In this document: in pieces, positions 34,536-43,307 of the stretch
Position numbering within the stretch: the stretch's first letter is position 1
Layout: the number at the start of each line of letters is the position of its first letter
Source: Pseudanabaena sp. BC1403
Lineage (GTDB): Bacteria > Cyanobacteriota > Cyanobacteriia > Pseudanabaenales > Pseudanabaenaceae
Direction: 5' to 3'
Assembly (NCBI RefSeq): GCF_002914585.1
Contig: NZ_PDDM01000003.1
Coordinates: 207,951 to 271,950, forward strand
Length of the DNA: 64,000 nt
Notes under the pieces: model-generated
Database searches by the model: none
What the model was told of the DNA's origin: nothing
What the model saw: only the letters and a program-made list of their open reading frames with translations
Program-made: the position numbers and the translations under genes

Positions 34536-37181
34536 CTACAGCCCATTGCCGATCGCAAAAAATGCTGACCAATAATTAGGATGATTGTATTTTGGAGATT
34601 TAATCAGAGCAACTTGCGCTCTATGTAAAGCCTCAGTGGGTGAGATATCGCCTTTTTTGAGTTCGCTATAAAATGCTTCCATTAACGCTTGAGTACCTTC
34701 ATCATTGACTGACCAAAGCGAGGCGATCGCATTTTTTGCTCCTGCTTTTTGGACTTGATAACCAAAACCTAAAACCTCTACACCATCACCGAGTTTGCCT
34801 ATTCCTGTCTGACAGGCACTAAGAATGATCAGGTCTATATTTGGGATTTGCCAATCGCTAATTTCGTTTAATCGAATTTTGTCACCATTACCAAAAATGA
34901 TGAAAGAGTTGTCTGGTACACCAACATTAAATTTCGCATGGGTGGCAAGATGGAGAATATTATGATTTTTGAATTTGGCTTCGATCGCTTGGCGGCTAAA
35001 TTGATCTTCGATGAGGGTGACTGAGTTTTGAAATGAATTTGCGATCGCTTGAACTTCTATAAGTGTGGCAGGTAATCCAATTTGTCCAAACTTTTTCTCG
35101 TTAGCCTTGCCGCCAAATGCTCCTGCGAGGATGTTGGGTTGAGTTTTTAGATTTGGGGCAAAGTCGAAGAGGCTGTAGGCGATCAGGTTACTAATGCGGT
35201 ATTTCTCTGCTAGCCATTGTTTGCCGTCATAGATTGCTGCAAGGGGAATATAGCGCAAGATGCCATCGGGTGCGTAGAGGATTGTGGTGACTTTGGCTTG
35301 GGTGAGTTCGGCTTCGATGGGTTTAATCAGTAATTTGTATAGTTTTGCCGCAGGTTCTTTGACATCTTCAGAGCCAGAATCAAGGAGACCCGCTCTAAAA
35401 TCAATCACTAGGGTTTCTAGTTCTTTTTGCGAGATTCTGACGGTGCGGCTGATGGGGATGGTGTTGGGTGAGAAGAGGATGATTTCTATGCGATCGCCTA
35501 AAATCAAGGGATAAAGTAAAGCTGTTCCTTGAGGAATTTTTTGGAGATATTCGGGTACTTTGTTGATTTCTGATTTGGGAAGTTGTTGAATCTGTTTAGC
35601 AAGTTGACTATTGATTTCTTTGCTATTGTCTAAGCTAACCGCTAACAATTTATCGCTAATCGCTTTCTCTGGTTCTAAAAGTCGGACACCTTGAGCCGAT
35701 CTGTCACTACCTTTGATATTTTTGAAATATTCTTCAAGTTCTTGGACTTTGAGAAGATCGAGGATTTGCAGAGCTTCCATGATGCGACCTTGCTTGAGAA
35801 GGAGATCCGCAAGGTTTCGATAGCTACTTGCAATGGTATTGGTAAAAGATTGCTGTTCTTCTTCTCTAAGACCTTTGAGACTTTGGCGAATAGACTCAAA
35901 TACATTAACAGATTGCTTATAAAAGAGAATCGAGATTTCAGTCTGACCAAGCTGATTAAAATCAACACCCAAATTATTGAGTGATGTTGCCTCACCTTGG
36001 CGATCGCCAATTTGTTTTTTGATTGCCAAGGACTGCTGATGTAAATCAATTGCTCTTTGATACTGTCTAAGATTTTTGTAGACAACACCCAAATTATTAA
36101 TTGACTTAGCCTCGCCTTGGCGATCACCGATTTTCTCCTGCATTTCTAAAGCTTGTCCATAGAAGTCAATTGCCTTTTGATATTGTCCAAGCCTTTCATA
36201 TGCTGCACCCAAATTATTGAGTGATCTTGCTTCAATACTGCTCTCACCGATTTGCTTGGCGATCGCTACGGACTGCCGATAAAAATCAAGCGCCTTTTGG
36301 TACTGTCCCAGATAGTCATATACAAGTCCCAGATTATTGAGTGACGTTGCTTCACCATCGCGATCACCAATTTGCTTTTTGATCGCTAAGGATTGCTGAT
36401 AGAAGTCTATTGCTTTCTGGTATTGCCCAAGATTTTTGTATATAGCTCCCAAATTATTGAGTGATCTTGCCTCTCCATTGCGATCGCCGATTTGCTTTTT
36501 AATTGCTAAGGATTGTTGATAGAAAACAATGGCTTTTTGGTACTGTCCAAGATTGTCGGACGCAAGTCCTAAATTATTGAGTGATATTGATTCCCCTTCG
36601 AGATCGTCGATTTTCTTTTGAGTTGCTAAGGCTTGCTGATAGAATTCAATTGCTTTCTGGTACTGCCCAATATTGTTATAAGCTAATCCCAAATTATTGA
36701 GTGACGTTGCTTCTCCATAGCGATGACCAATTTGCTTTTGGATTGCTAAGGCTTGCTGATAGAGTTCTATCGCTTTCTGGTACTGTCCAAGACTATCGTA
36801 TGCGCCACCTAAATTACTGAGTGCCATTGCCTCCCCTTTGCGATCGCTGATTTGGGTTGTGATCGCTAGAGATTGTTGATAGAAATCAATTGCTTTCTGA
36901 TATTGTCCAAAGTTTTCGTAGGCAGTACCTAAATTATTGAGTATAGTTGCTTCGCCTTTACGATCTTTGATAGTGCGATAGATTTCTAAAGCTAGCTGCC
37001 ATGTTTGAATAGCGTCTCTATACAGACTGGCTTGATATAACTGATTTCCTTGCCTTAATAGTCGAGTTGCTTCTGCTTGGGAGTTTTGCGATGTTTGAGC
37101 TTGGATACTTTCAATGATTATGATGGACATCGGTAAACAAGACAAACAAGCCAACATTACAATACCGATCGCCTTATTCAT
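34536..37181 (-). CDS. TPR-CHAT protein, 10 TPR units
   Basis: An 881-aa exported protein (ATG 37181; a longer TTG start at 37259 is unlikely). The signal peptide (MNKAIGIVMLACLSC...IQAQ) is followed by ten 40-residue TPR units (GEATSLNNLG.AY..LGQYQKAI pattern). The C-terminal CHAT caspase-like protease has His in LHLATHAKF and Cys in LILSACQTGIG. The CHAT domain is a cysteine protease of the separase/gingipain type; its activity may depend on the TPR partner. It shares its fold, tail and upstream DNA with the next gene (37656-40901). Confidence 0.9.
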   Translation of the reverse strand: MNKAIGIVMLACLSCLPMSIIIIESIQAQTSQNSQAEATRLLRQGNQLYQASLYRDAIQTWQLALEIYRTIKDRKGEATILNNLGTAYENFGQYQKAIDFYQQSLAITTQISDRKGEAMALSNLGGAYDSLGQYQKAIELYQQALAIQKQIGHRYGEATSLNNLGLAYNNIGQYQKAIEFYQQALATQKKIDDLEGESISLNNLGLASDNLGQYQKAIVFYQQSLAIKKQIGDRNGEARSLNNLGAIYKNLGQYQKAIDFYQQSLAIKKQIGDRDGEATSLNNLGLVYDYLGQYQKALDFYRQSVAIAKQIGESSIEARSLNNLGAAYERLGQYQKAIDFYGQALEMQEKIGDRQGEAKSINNLGVVYKNLRQYQRAIDLHQQSLAIKKQIGDRQGEATSLNNLGVDFNQLGQTEISILFYKQSVNVFESIRQSLKGLREEEQQSFTNTIASSYRNLADLLLKQGRIMEALQILDLLKVQELEEYFKNIKGSDRSAQGVRLLEPEKAISDKLLAVSLDNSKEINSQLAKQIQQLPKSEINKVPEYLQKIPQGTALLYPLILGDRIEIILFSPNTIPISRTVRISQKELETLVIDFRAGLLDSGSEDVKEPAAKLYKLLIKPIEAELTQAKVTTILYAPDGILRYIPLAAIYDGKQWLAEKYRISNLIAYSLFDFAPNLKTQPNILAGAFGGKANEKKFGQIGLPATLIEVQAIANSFQNSVTLIEDQFSRQAIEAKFKNHNILHLATHAKFNVGVPDNSFIIFGNGDKIRLNEISDWQIPNIDLIILSACQTGIGKLGDGVEVLGFGYQVQKAGAKNAIASLWSVNDEGTQALMEAFYSELKKGDISPTEALHRAQVALIKSPKYNHPNYWSAFFAIGNGL

Positions 37182-37297
37182 CGTCCACATCCTCACATTT
37201 ACATCAAAACCACAGTGGCACACCAGCCAGCATAAAGTGATATTCCCCAAAACAGGCAATCGTTACAAAAAACATAACCAAAATCCACCAATTCTCC

Positions 37298-37366
37298 GTA
37301 GGGGCGAAGCATTACCGCCACCATTTATGCATATCACCCCAATTATCAAACGGTAATGCTTCGCCC
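37298..37366. repeat. GTAG-headed hairpin, family 2
   Basis: GTAG then a perfect 16-bp stem (GGGCGAAGCATTACCG at 37302-37317 with its complement at 37351-37366) and a 33-nt loop. A degenerate copy lies at 37524-37584. Confidence 0.8.
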
Positions 37367-37408
37367 AAACCTCACAACGCAGCCACAATTTATCGGCGGG
37401 AGCGAAGA

Positions 37409-37480
37409 GGGTTAAGCATTTGCGTATTGAGATTTTTTGTGAGGAGTTTGAATATTGTGGCGCAAATGCTTAACCCCTAC
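37409..37480. repeat. GTAG-headed hairpin, family 3, copy 1
   Basis: Read on the minus strand: GTAG then GGGTTAAGCATTTGCG (complement 37461-37476) paired with its partner at 37409-37424 over 16 perfect bp. A second copy is at 41123-41194. Confidence 0.8.
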
Positions 37481-37523
37481 AGATCGGTGATAGAGACAAA
37501 TTACAACAACTCATCAATCCCCT

Positions 37524-37584
37524 GTGGGGCGCAGCATTACCGCCACCATTTACGCATATCGCTGCGATTAGCGATCGGTAATAC
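37524..37584. repeat. Degenerate copy of the family 2 hairpin
   Basis: GTGGGGCGCAGCATTACCG (37524-37542) with the same CCACCATTTA loop start as 37298-37366 and a shortened right arm (CGGTAATAC). The head GTAG is changed to GTGG. Confidence 0.65.
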
Positions 37585-37616
37585 TTTTTCAAGAAAAAAA
37601 GGAAAGGTAAAAAAAA

Positions 37617-37657
37617 TTTTCCTTTTTCCTTTTTCCTTTTTCCTTTTTCCTTTTTTT
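37617..37657. repeat. Heptamer tract (TTTTTCC)n after the second TPR-CHAT gene
   Basis: Five CC pairs spaced exactly 7 bp apart. The stop codon of the minus-strand gene (37656-37658) is part of the tract. It is of the cyanobacterial STRR type. Confidence 0.8.
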
Positions 37658-40600
37658 ACAGTCCATTGCCGATCGCAAAGAAAGCTGACCAGTAATTAGG
37701 ATGGTTGAAATTAGATGATTTAATTAGCGAAACTTGCGCTCTGTGTAAAGCTTCAGTAACATCAACATCACCTTTCTGTAACTCTTGATAAAAAGCAGCC
37801 ATAAGAGCCTGTGTCCCAGCATCATCGACCTTCCAAAGCGAGGCGATCGCATTTTTTGCACCTGCCTTCTGGACTTGATAGCCAAAGCCTAAGATTTCCA
37901 CACCATCGCCGAGTTTCCCAACTCCCGTTTGGCACGCACTCAACACAATCAAATCCAGATTCGGGATTTTCCAATCCGCGATTTCACCCAGACGGATTTT
38001 GTCACCATTGCCGAAGATGATGAAGGAGTTATCAGGTGTACCAGTATTAAACTCAGCATGGGTAGCAAGGTGCAGCACATTATGATTTTTGAATTTAGAC
38101 TCGATCGCTTGGCGACTGAAATTGTTTTCGGTGAGGGTAACTGAATTGGTAAATGAATTAGCGATCGCTTGAACTTCTGTGAGAGTGGCAGGTAATGCAT
38201 TCTGTCCAAATCTCCGCTCTCCCGCCTTACCACCAAATGCTCCTGCGAGTATATTTGGTTGAGTTTTTGGCTTTGCTGAAAAGTCGGAGAGACTGTAGGC
38301 GATCAGATTACTAATACGGTATTTCTCAACTAGCCATTGGTTGCCGTCATAGAGAGCAGCAAGGGGAACATAGCGTAGTATGCCATCGGGAGCATAAAGA
38401 ATGGTTTTAGCTTTGGCAGTAACCAGCTCACTTTCGATCGGTTTAATCAGCACATCATAGAGAGCTTGAGAAGCATCTTTGACATCGTCAGAACCAGCAT
38501 CAAGCAGACCTGCTCTATATTCACTGATCAATGATTCGAGCTTGGCTTTGGAGATTTTGACGGTGCGACTGATGGGGAGGCTGTTGGGTGAGAAGAAAAT
38601 TATTTGTAGTTGATCACCTAAAATCAATGGATAGAGTAATACGGTTCCCTGTGGAATTTGTTTGAGATAGTCAGGAACTTTGTTGATTTCTGATTTGGGA
38701 AGTTGCTGAATCTGATTAGCAAGTTGGCTATTGATTTCCTTGCTATTGTCAAAGCTAAACGCTAACAGTTTATTGCTAATCGCTTTCTCTGGTTCTAAAA
38801 TCCTCACGCCCTGTGCCGATCTGTCGCTACCTTTAATGTTTTTGAGATAGTCTTCGAGTTCTTGAACTTTCAGGAGATCGAGGACTTGAAGAGCTTCCAT
38901 AATGCGACCTTGGTTTAAGAGTAAACCAGCCAACCTTTTGTAGCTGCTAGAGACAGTTTCCAAATAAGAAGTTTGTTCGTCTTTATTGAGCTTACGAATA
39001 TCTTTGCGAATCGATTCAGTAACATTTATAGATTGTTTGTAAAATAGAATGGCAAGTTCAGTTTGACTAAGATTGGTAAAGATAACGCCGAGATTATTGA
39101 GAGACTTTCCTTCATCCTCGCGATTTTTGATTTTCTGCGCGATCGCTAAGCTTTGGAGATAGTACTCAATCGTTTTGTCATATTTGCCGAGCGCATAATA
39201 TGCGATACCTAAATTACCTAGCGACTGTCCCTCACCCCTTCTATCTTTGATTTCCTGCTTGATTGCTAAGCTTTGGAGTTGGTACTCAATCGCCTTGTCA
39301 TATTTACCAAGCGAAAAATAAGCAATGCCTAGATTACCTAGAGCCTGCCCCTCGCCCTGTTGATCTTTGATTTCCTGTGCGATCGCTAAACCTTGGAGAT
39401 GATATTCAATCGCCTTGTCATATTTGCCAAGAGAATAGTAAGCAATACCCAGATTACCTAGCTCCTGCCCCTCACCACTACGATCCTTGATTTCCCGCGC
39501 GATCGCTAAACCTTGGAGATGATACTCAATCGCTTTGTCATATTTGCCGAGAGAAGAGTAATTGAGCCCTAGATTCCCTAGTGTCTGCCCCTCACCTCTT
39601 CGATCTTTGATTTCCCTTGCGATCGCTAATTTTTGCAGTTGGTAATCAATTGCTTTGTCATATTTACCCAGAGTATAGAAAGCATTTCCCAGATTTCCCA
39701 GCGAATTTCCTTCGCCCAGCCGATCTTTGATTTCCAGCGCGATCGCTAAGCTTTGGAGCTGGTACTCAATCGCTTGGTCATATTTACCGAGGGCATCATA
39801 AGCGTTTCCCAAATTGCCCAGCACCGAGCCTTCACCTCGACGATCTTTGATTTCCCTAACGATCATTAAGCTTTGGAGATGGTACTCAATCGCTTTGTCA
39901 TACTTACCGAGGGCAGAGTAAGCAATACCTAGATTTCCCAGTGCTTGTCCTTCGCCCATCCGATCTTTGATTTCTCGAATGATTGCTAATCTTTGCAGTT
40001 GAGACTCGATCGCTTTGTCATATTTACCGAGGGCATAATAAGCAATACCTAGATTTCCCAGTGCCTGCCCCTCCCCCAGCCGATCTTTGATTTCCCGCGT
40101 GATTGTTAATCTTTGCTGTTGGTACTCAATTGCTTTGTCATATTTAGCGAGCGCATCGTAAGCTAACCCCAGATTGCCTAGAGCCTGTCCCTCACCCCAA
40201 CGATCTTTGATTTCCCTCACAATCACTAGTCTTTGGAGTTGGTACTCAATTGCTTTGTCATATTTGCCGAGTGCATAGTAGGCGAGACCCAGATTTCCCA
40301 ATGAATTCGACTCACCCCGTCGATTGGCAATTTCCTTTGCGATCGCTAAGCTTTGCAGTTGGTACTCAATTGCTTTGTCATACTTGCCGAGAACATCATA
40401 AGCGATACCCAGACTTCCTAGCGATAGTCCTTCACTCCGCCGATCTTTGATTTCCCTTGCGATCGCTATGCTTTGCAGTTGGTACTCAATCGCTTTGTTA
40501 TATTTACCAAGAGAAAAGTAAGCATTTCCCAGATTTCCCAGCGACTGTACTTCACCCAGTCGATCTTTGATTTCCCGCGCGATCGCTAATCTTTGTAGCT

Positions 40601-40901
40601 GGTACTCAATTGATTTGTCATATTTACCGAAAAGCTCATAAGCGACACCCAGATTTCCCAGTGCTCTGCTCTCACCCTGTCGATCTTTAATGTCCTGATA
40701 GATAGCCAGAGCTTGTTGCCATGACTGGAATGCTGCCTCAAACTTGCTGAGATTGTATTGCTGACCACCTAAATTCAAAAGCCGATCTGCTTCCGCTTTG
40801 CGATCTTGTGTTGTTTGCGCTTGGACGCTCTCACTCATCACTATCTGCACTTGACCACAAGCTAAAAAGGTCAACAGCGCAATACCAAAAACCTTATTCA
40901 C
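37656..40901 (-). CDS. TPR-CHAT protein, 15 TPR units
   Basis: A 1081-aa exported protein starting at GTG 40901, chosen because it aligns with the ATG of its paralogue (VNKVFGIALLTFLACG...VQAQ signal peptide). It has fifteen 40-residue TPR units (GEGQALGNLGIAY.ALGKYDKAIEYQLQ pattern). The CHAT protease at the C-terminus has LHLATHAEF and LIVLSACQTGVG. It is a tandem duplicate of 34536-37181: the lengths differ by 200 residues, which is five TPR units. Confidence 0.9.
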   Translation of the reverse strand: MNKVFGIALLTFLACGQVQIVMSESVQAQTTQDRKAEADRLLNLGGQQYNLSKFEAAFQSWQQALAIYQDIKDRQGESRALGNLGVAYELFGKYDKSIEYQLQRLAIAREIKDRLGEVQSLGNLGNAYFSLGKYNKAIEYQLQSIAIAREIKDRRSEGLSLGSLGIAYDVLGKYDKAIEYQLQSLAIAKEIANRRGESNSLGNLGLAYYALGKYDKAIEYQLQRLVIVREIKDRWGEGQALGNLGLAYDALAKYDKAIEYQQQRLTITREIKDRLGEGQALGNLGIAYYALGKYDKAIESQLQRLAIIREIKDRMGEGQALGNLGIAYSALGKYDKAIEYHLQSLMIVREIKDRRGEGSVLGNLGNAYDALGKYDQAIEYQLQSLAIALEIKDRLGEGNSLGNLGNAFYTLGKYDKAIDYQLQKLAIAREIKDRRGEGQTLGNLGLNYSSLGKYDKAIEYHLQGLAIAREIKDRSGEGQELGNLGIAYYSLGKYDKAIEYHLQGLAIAQEIKDQQGEGQALGNLGIAYFSLGKYDKAIEYQLQSLAIKQEIKDRRGEGQSLGNLGIAYYALGKYDKTIEYYLQSLAIAQKIKNREDEGKSLNNLGVIFTNLSQTELAILFYKQSINVTESIRKDIRKLNKDEQTSYLETVSSSYKRLAGLLLNQGRIMEALQVLDLLKVQELEDYLKNIKGSDRSAQGVRILEPEKAISNKLLAFSFDNSKEINSQLANQIQQLPKSEINKVPDYLKQIPQGTVLLYPLILGDQLQIIFFSPNSLPISRTVKISKAKLESLISEYRAGLLDAGSDDVKDASQALYDVLIKPIESELVTAKAKTILYAPDGILRYVPLAALYDGNQWLVEKYRISNLIAYSLSDFSAKPKTQPNILAGAFGGKAGERRFGQNALPATLTEVQAIANSFTNSVTLTENNFSRQAIESKFKNHNVLHLATHAEFNTGTPDNSFIIFGNGDKIRLGEIADWKIPNLDLIVLSACQTGVGKLGDGVEILGFGYQVQKAGAKNAIASLWKVDDAGTQALMAAFYQELQKGDVDVTEALHRAQVSLIKSSNFNHPNYWSAFFAIGNGL

Positions 40902-41122
40902 AGCCAAAATCCTCGCATTTACATCGAAACCTGCGATCGCATACCAGACAGCATAAAGCGATATTCCGAAAAGTAAATAGTCGTTACAAAAAATATAACC
41001 AAAATCCCAAATCACCTATTCCCCATAGTTCAGATCCCCGACTTTTTTGTGGTTAGCACAACTAATAGGTGAATGCGCCCAAACCTCACAACGCAGTCAC
41101 AATTTGTTGGCGAGAGCGAAGA

Positions 41123-41194
41123 GGGTTAAGCATTTGCGAATTGAGATTTTTTGTGAGAAGTTTCAAAATTGTGGCGCAAATGCTTAACCCCTAC
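41123..41194. repeat. GTAG-headed hairpin, family 3, copy 2
   Basis: The same 16-bp stem as 37409-37480 with CTAC at 41191-41194 (GTAG on the minus strand). Together with similar flanks it shows that the upstream DNA of the two TPR-CHAT genes was duplicated with them. The rest of 40902-41222 is non-coding. Confidence 0.8.
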
Positions 41195-41197
41195 AAA

Positions 41198-41224
41198 TTT
41201 TTTCCTTTTTCCTTTTTCCTTTTT
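41198..41224. repeat. Heptamer tract (TTTTTCC)n after the HAS-barrel gene
   Basis: Three CC pairs 7 bp apart, again ending on the stop codon of a minus-strand gene (41223-41225). Confidence 0.75.
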
Positions 41225-41858
41225 AAGGATGGACTTGTCCTAAAATTGCGCCGAGGCGATCATAATCATCCTTTAATAGAATGCTGAGCTTGCGTCCTGC
41301 TTGAACTAGCCAATTGCGATCGCATTTTCTCACTTGATAGACATTGCGTAATACCGCCGCAATTAGTTCATCGACAGGTGCATTGGTCATCTGGACTAAG
41401 GTTCTGATAAAATTCAACTCTTCTGTAAAGTTCTCAATTTCTGAGTCTTCACAGCCATATACGGCTTGATGGATTTGAGGAGGTTGTGAAGGTAGATGTT
41501 GATAGATATTGCCAACAGAACTAAAGCCTAATAGTATAACTTTAATTTCAGAACGGAGCATTGCGAAAATTTGGGGCTGCTGTTCGCGTAACTCTTGTAG
41601 ACTCAAACCTAGAGCCACCGCACGATGAACAGAATCAATTGGGGCTGTTGTCGCATGATAAACCACGCCATAGGTAATAACTTCGCTATTCTCATCCTGT
41701 TGCGACTTTACCCAACTACCAAAAGATGGCATCAGTGGAAAATCTAAGTTGTCAGGTTCAAGACACTGAGCGAGAAACTCTGTCGTGGAAGTTGCCACAA
41801 CTTCAGCAAGATGTTTTGGATGGCGATCGCGGCTAGATTGAACTAAAGGTAAAAACAT
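41223..41858 (-). CDS. HAS-barrel domain protein
   Basis: A 211-aa protein. The N-terminal ~120 residues look like a HAS-barrel (EVVATSTTEFLAQCL, GSWVKSQ, YGVVYHATTAPID), the fold found at the N-terminus of HerA-type ATPases. No ATPase is attached. The C-terminal half is helical. It is the last gene of a same-strand set with two YbjN-like genes (15 bp from the first). Its role is unknown. Confidence 0.7.
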   Translation of the reverse strand: MFLPLVQSSRDRHPKHLAEVVATSTTEFLAQCLEPDNLDFPLMPSFGSWVKSQQDENSEVITYGVVYHATTAPIDSVHRAVALGLSLQELREQQPQIFAMLRSEIKVILLGFSSVGNIYQHLPSQPPQIHQAVYGCEDSEIENFTEELNFIRTLVQMTNAPVDELIAAVLRNVYQVRKCDRNWLVQAGRKLSILLKDDYDRLGAILGQVHP

Positions 41859-41873
41859 TGAACTGGTGGTCTC

Positions 41874-42323
41874 TTAAATATCAAACAAACCATCTGCGGC
41901 TCTGCGTCCACCCCAACGCTGCACAATCAGATCGTCATAATGATCAGCACTTTCTAGCACTTCAGTTAAGGCTAGTTTAAATTCATTTTGTTGGCAAGAA
42001 CTACCGAGCAAAGTCACATGAAATCTGATATCTCCTTCATCAGCCATGCTAAAGCCGCCAAAACGAAAAACATCATTCTGTTTAAGCAAATAGAGCATTA
42101 GTTCGTCACGAACTTCTACATCTGTCGCCACATATGCCCAAATATAAATAACGGATTCTGCTTCACGAAAGGGTCGAATCTCCACAAGCACAGTTGCGGA
42201 GCCGAACTGCAAACTAAAGATTGGGCTATCACTAACAGGATTGGATATCCGATCGCAAATATCGGGCAGCCAATCAGCTACTTTTTGATAGCAGTCTTGT
42301 TGTGATTCTGATTGAAAATTCAC
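41874..42323 (-). CDS. YbjN-like protein, paralogue 1
   Basis: A 149-aa protein of the YbjN / CesT-chaperone-like fold (FGSATVLVEIRPF, IWAYVATDVEV, FGGFSMADEGDIRFHVTLLGSSC). GTG is the start, matching the ATG position of its neighbour 42384-42827, with which it shares about the whole length. The fold suggests peptide binding; no target is known. Confidence 0.72.
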   Translation of the reverse strand: MNFQSESQQDCYQKVADWLPDICDRISNPVSDSPIFSLQFGSATVLVEIRPFREAESVIYIWAYVATDVEVRDELMLYLLKQNDVFRFGGFSMADEGDIRFHVTLLGSSCQQNEFKLALTEVLESADHYDDLIVQRWGGRRAADGLFDI

Positions 42324-42383
42324 GACTGTAAATTACCATTTACTTAAAACCTCTTAGAGTTTACCGCGAGTTTACCGAATAAT

Positions 42384-42827
42384 TTACAGACTTCGCTCTA
42401 AAGCTCTTTCGCCCCCCCATGAGGCAACGATCGCATCGTCGTATTTATCAGCGGTTTGAAGGACGGAGGATACTGAGGTCTGTAATTCGTTGCGATCGCA
42501 GGTGGAGCCAACTAAGGTTGTATGAAAACGAATATCACCATCATCATCAATACTGAAGACTCCAAATTGCATCTCAGAATTTTTTTTGAGCAAGAATTTC
42601 AGCAGATCTTGAGTGATTTCTGCTCCTGTAACTACATAAGACCAAGTAGAAATGATTGCTTCTGTATTTCCCCAAGGTAAAACTTCAACAGTTGCTGTTG
42701 CTGATCCGAGGGGTAAGACAAATACAGGCATATCGTAGGGCGGCGAATAGACATTTTCGTACAAGTCATTTAGCCAAGGTTGAATCTTTTCGTAACAGGC
42801 TTGTTGGATGGGTGTCTCGAATTTCAT
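42384..42827 (-). CDS. YbjN-like protein, paralogue 2
   Basis: A 147-aa protein, tandem paralogue of the previous gene (LGSATATVEVLPW, WSYVVTGAEI, FGVFSIDDDGDIRFHTTLVGSTC). It starts at ATG 42827 after an AGGA ribosome-binding site. It is likely the first gene of the three-gene unit. The region upstream (42828-42985) holds nothing clear. Confidence 0.75.
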   Translation of the reverse strand: MKFETPIQQACYEKIQPWLNDLYENVYSPPYDMPVFVLPLGSATATVEVLPWGNTEAIISTWSYVVTGAEITQDLLKFLLKKNSEMQFGVFSIDDDGDIRFHTTLVGSTCDRNELQTSVSSVLQTADKYDDAIVASWGGERALERSL

Positions 42828-42985
42828 TTCCTGCGATCCTATTTCTTATCTTCTATCTGCTGTCCAATTTAGTGAAGACTGATGGCATTTGAATTCAAAA
42901 TTTTGGATTTATTTAACAATTGTGTTACTAAACATTAATTTTTTCAGTATTCTCTGTTACGCGATCGCAACTTGAATAGTTGTCG

Positions 42986-43044
42986 TTATGCTCCGAGAAG
43001 AAAAAGACAGCGCTTCGCACTGCTTTCTTCTTCTCAGAGCATAA
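42986..43044. repeat. Imperfect palindrome with G-U compatible mismatches
   Basis: Arms TTATGCTC.GAGAAGAA... (42986-43013) and their partner (43017-43044), loop TTC. Five positions differ by transitions. Four of these become G-U pairs on minus-strand RNA, the strand of the upstream gene 43308-44327. Confidence 0.7.
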
Positions 43045-43165
43045 TGAAAATTATAGCGATTAACTTTGTCTGAATTTGGTGTGAATAATTTTTATGGCAG
43101 CTAATCCAGTTTGGACAATGGAAGGGAATATTTTGTTTCCCACACCAGTTTTTAGCTTTGCAGCG

Positions 43166-43237
43166 CTTTGCGCTCAAACCCAAACCAAGAAAAAAATTTG
43201 AAAGCGTTGCGAAGCAACGCTTTCAAATTTTTTTCTT
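43166..43237. repeat. Palindrome plus 21-nt tail, copy 2
   Basis: A perfect 24-bp stem (43187-43210 with 43214-43237, loop GAA). The tail at 43166-43186 is identical, reverse-complemented, to that of 12927-12947. It lies 70 bp past the stop of 43308-44327. Confidence 0.8.
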
Positions 43238-43307
43238 GTGATTCGTTTGATCGGTAATTGCTGTAACTACGTCTTTCTTCGACCTTTATAAGCTGGTTCT
43301 CAATCTT

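Noticed and set aside
37430..37455. ACTCCTCAC on the minus strand, as in the Yfr1 small RNA
   Set aside because: It lies in the loop of a GTAG hairpin, is changed in the second copy at 41123-41194, and lacks the flanking Yfr1 hairpins.
34536..40901. Evenly spaced repeats of about 120 bp that could suggest a CRISPR-like or satellite array
   Set aside because: The period is 40 codons in one open frame and translates to TPR units.
43094..43201. Small open frame of 35 codons starting MAANPVWTMEG
   Set aside because: Its end lies in the palindrome-plus-tail repeat and no ribosome-binding site is seen. It is more likely chance or a remnant.
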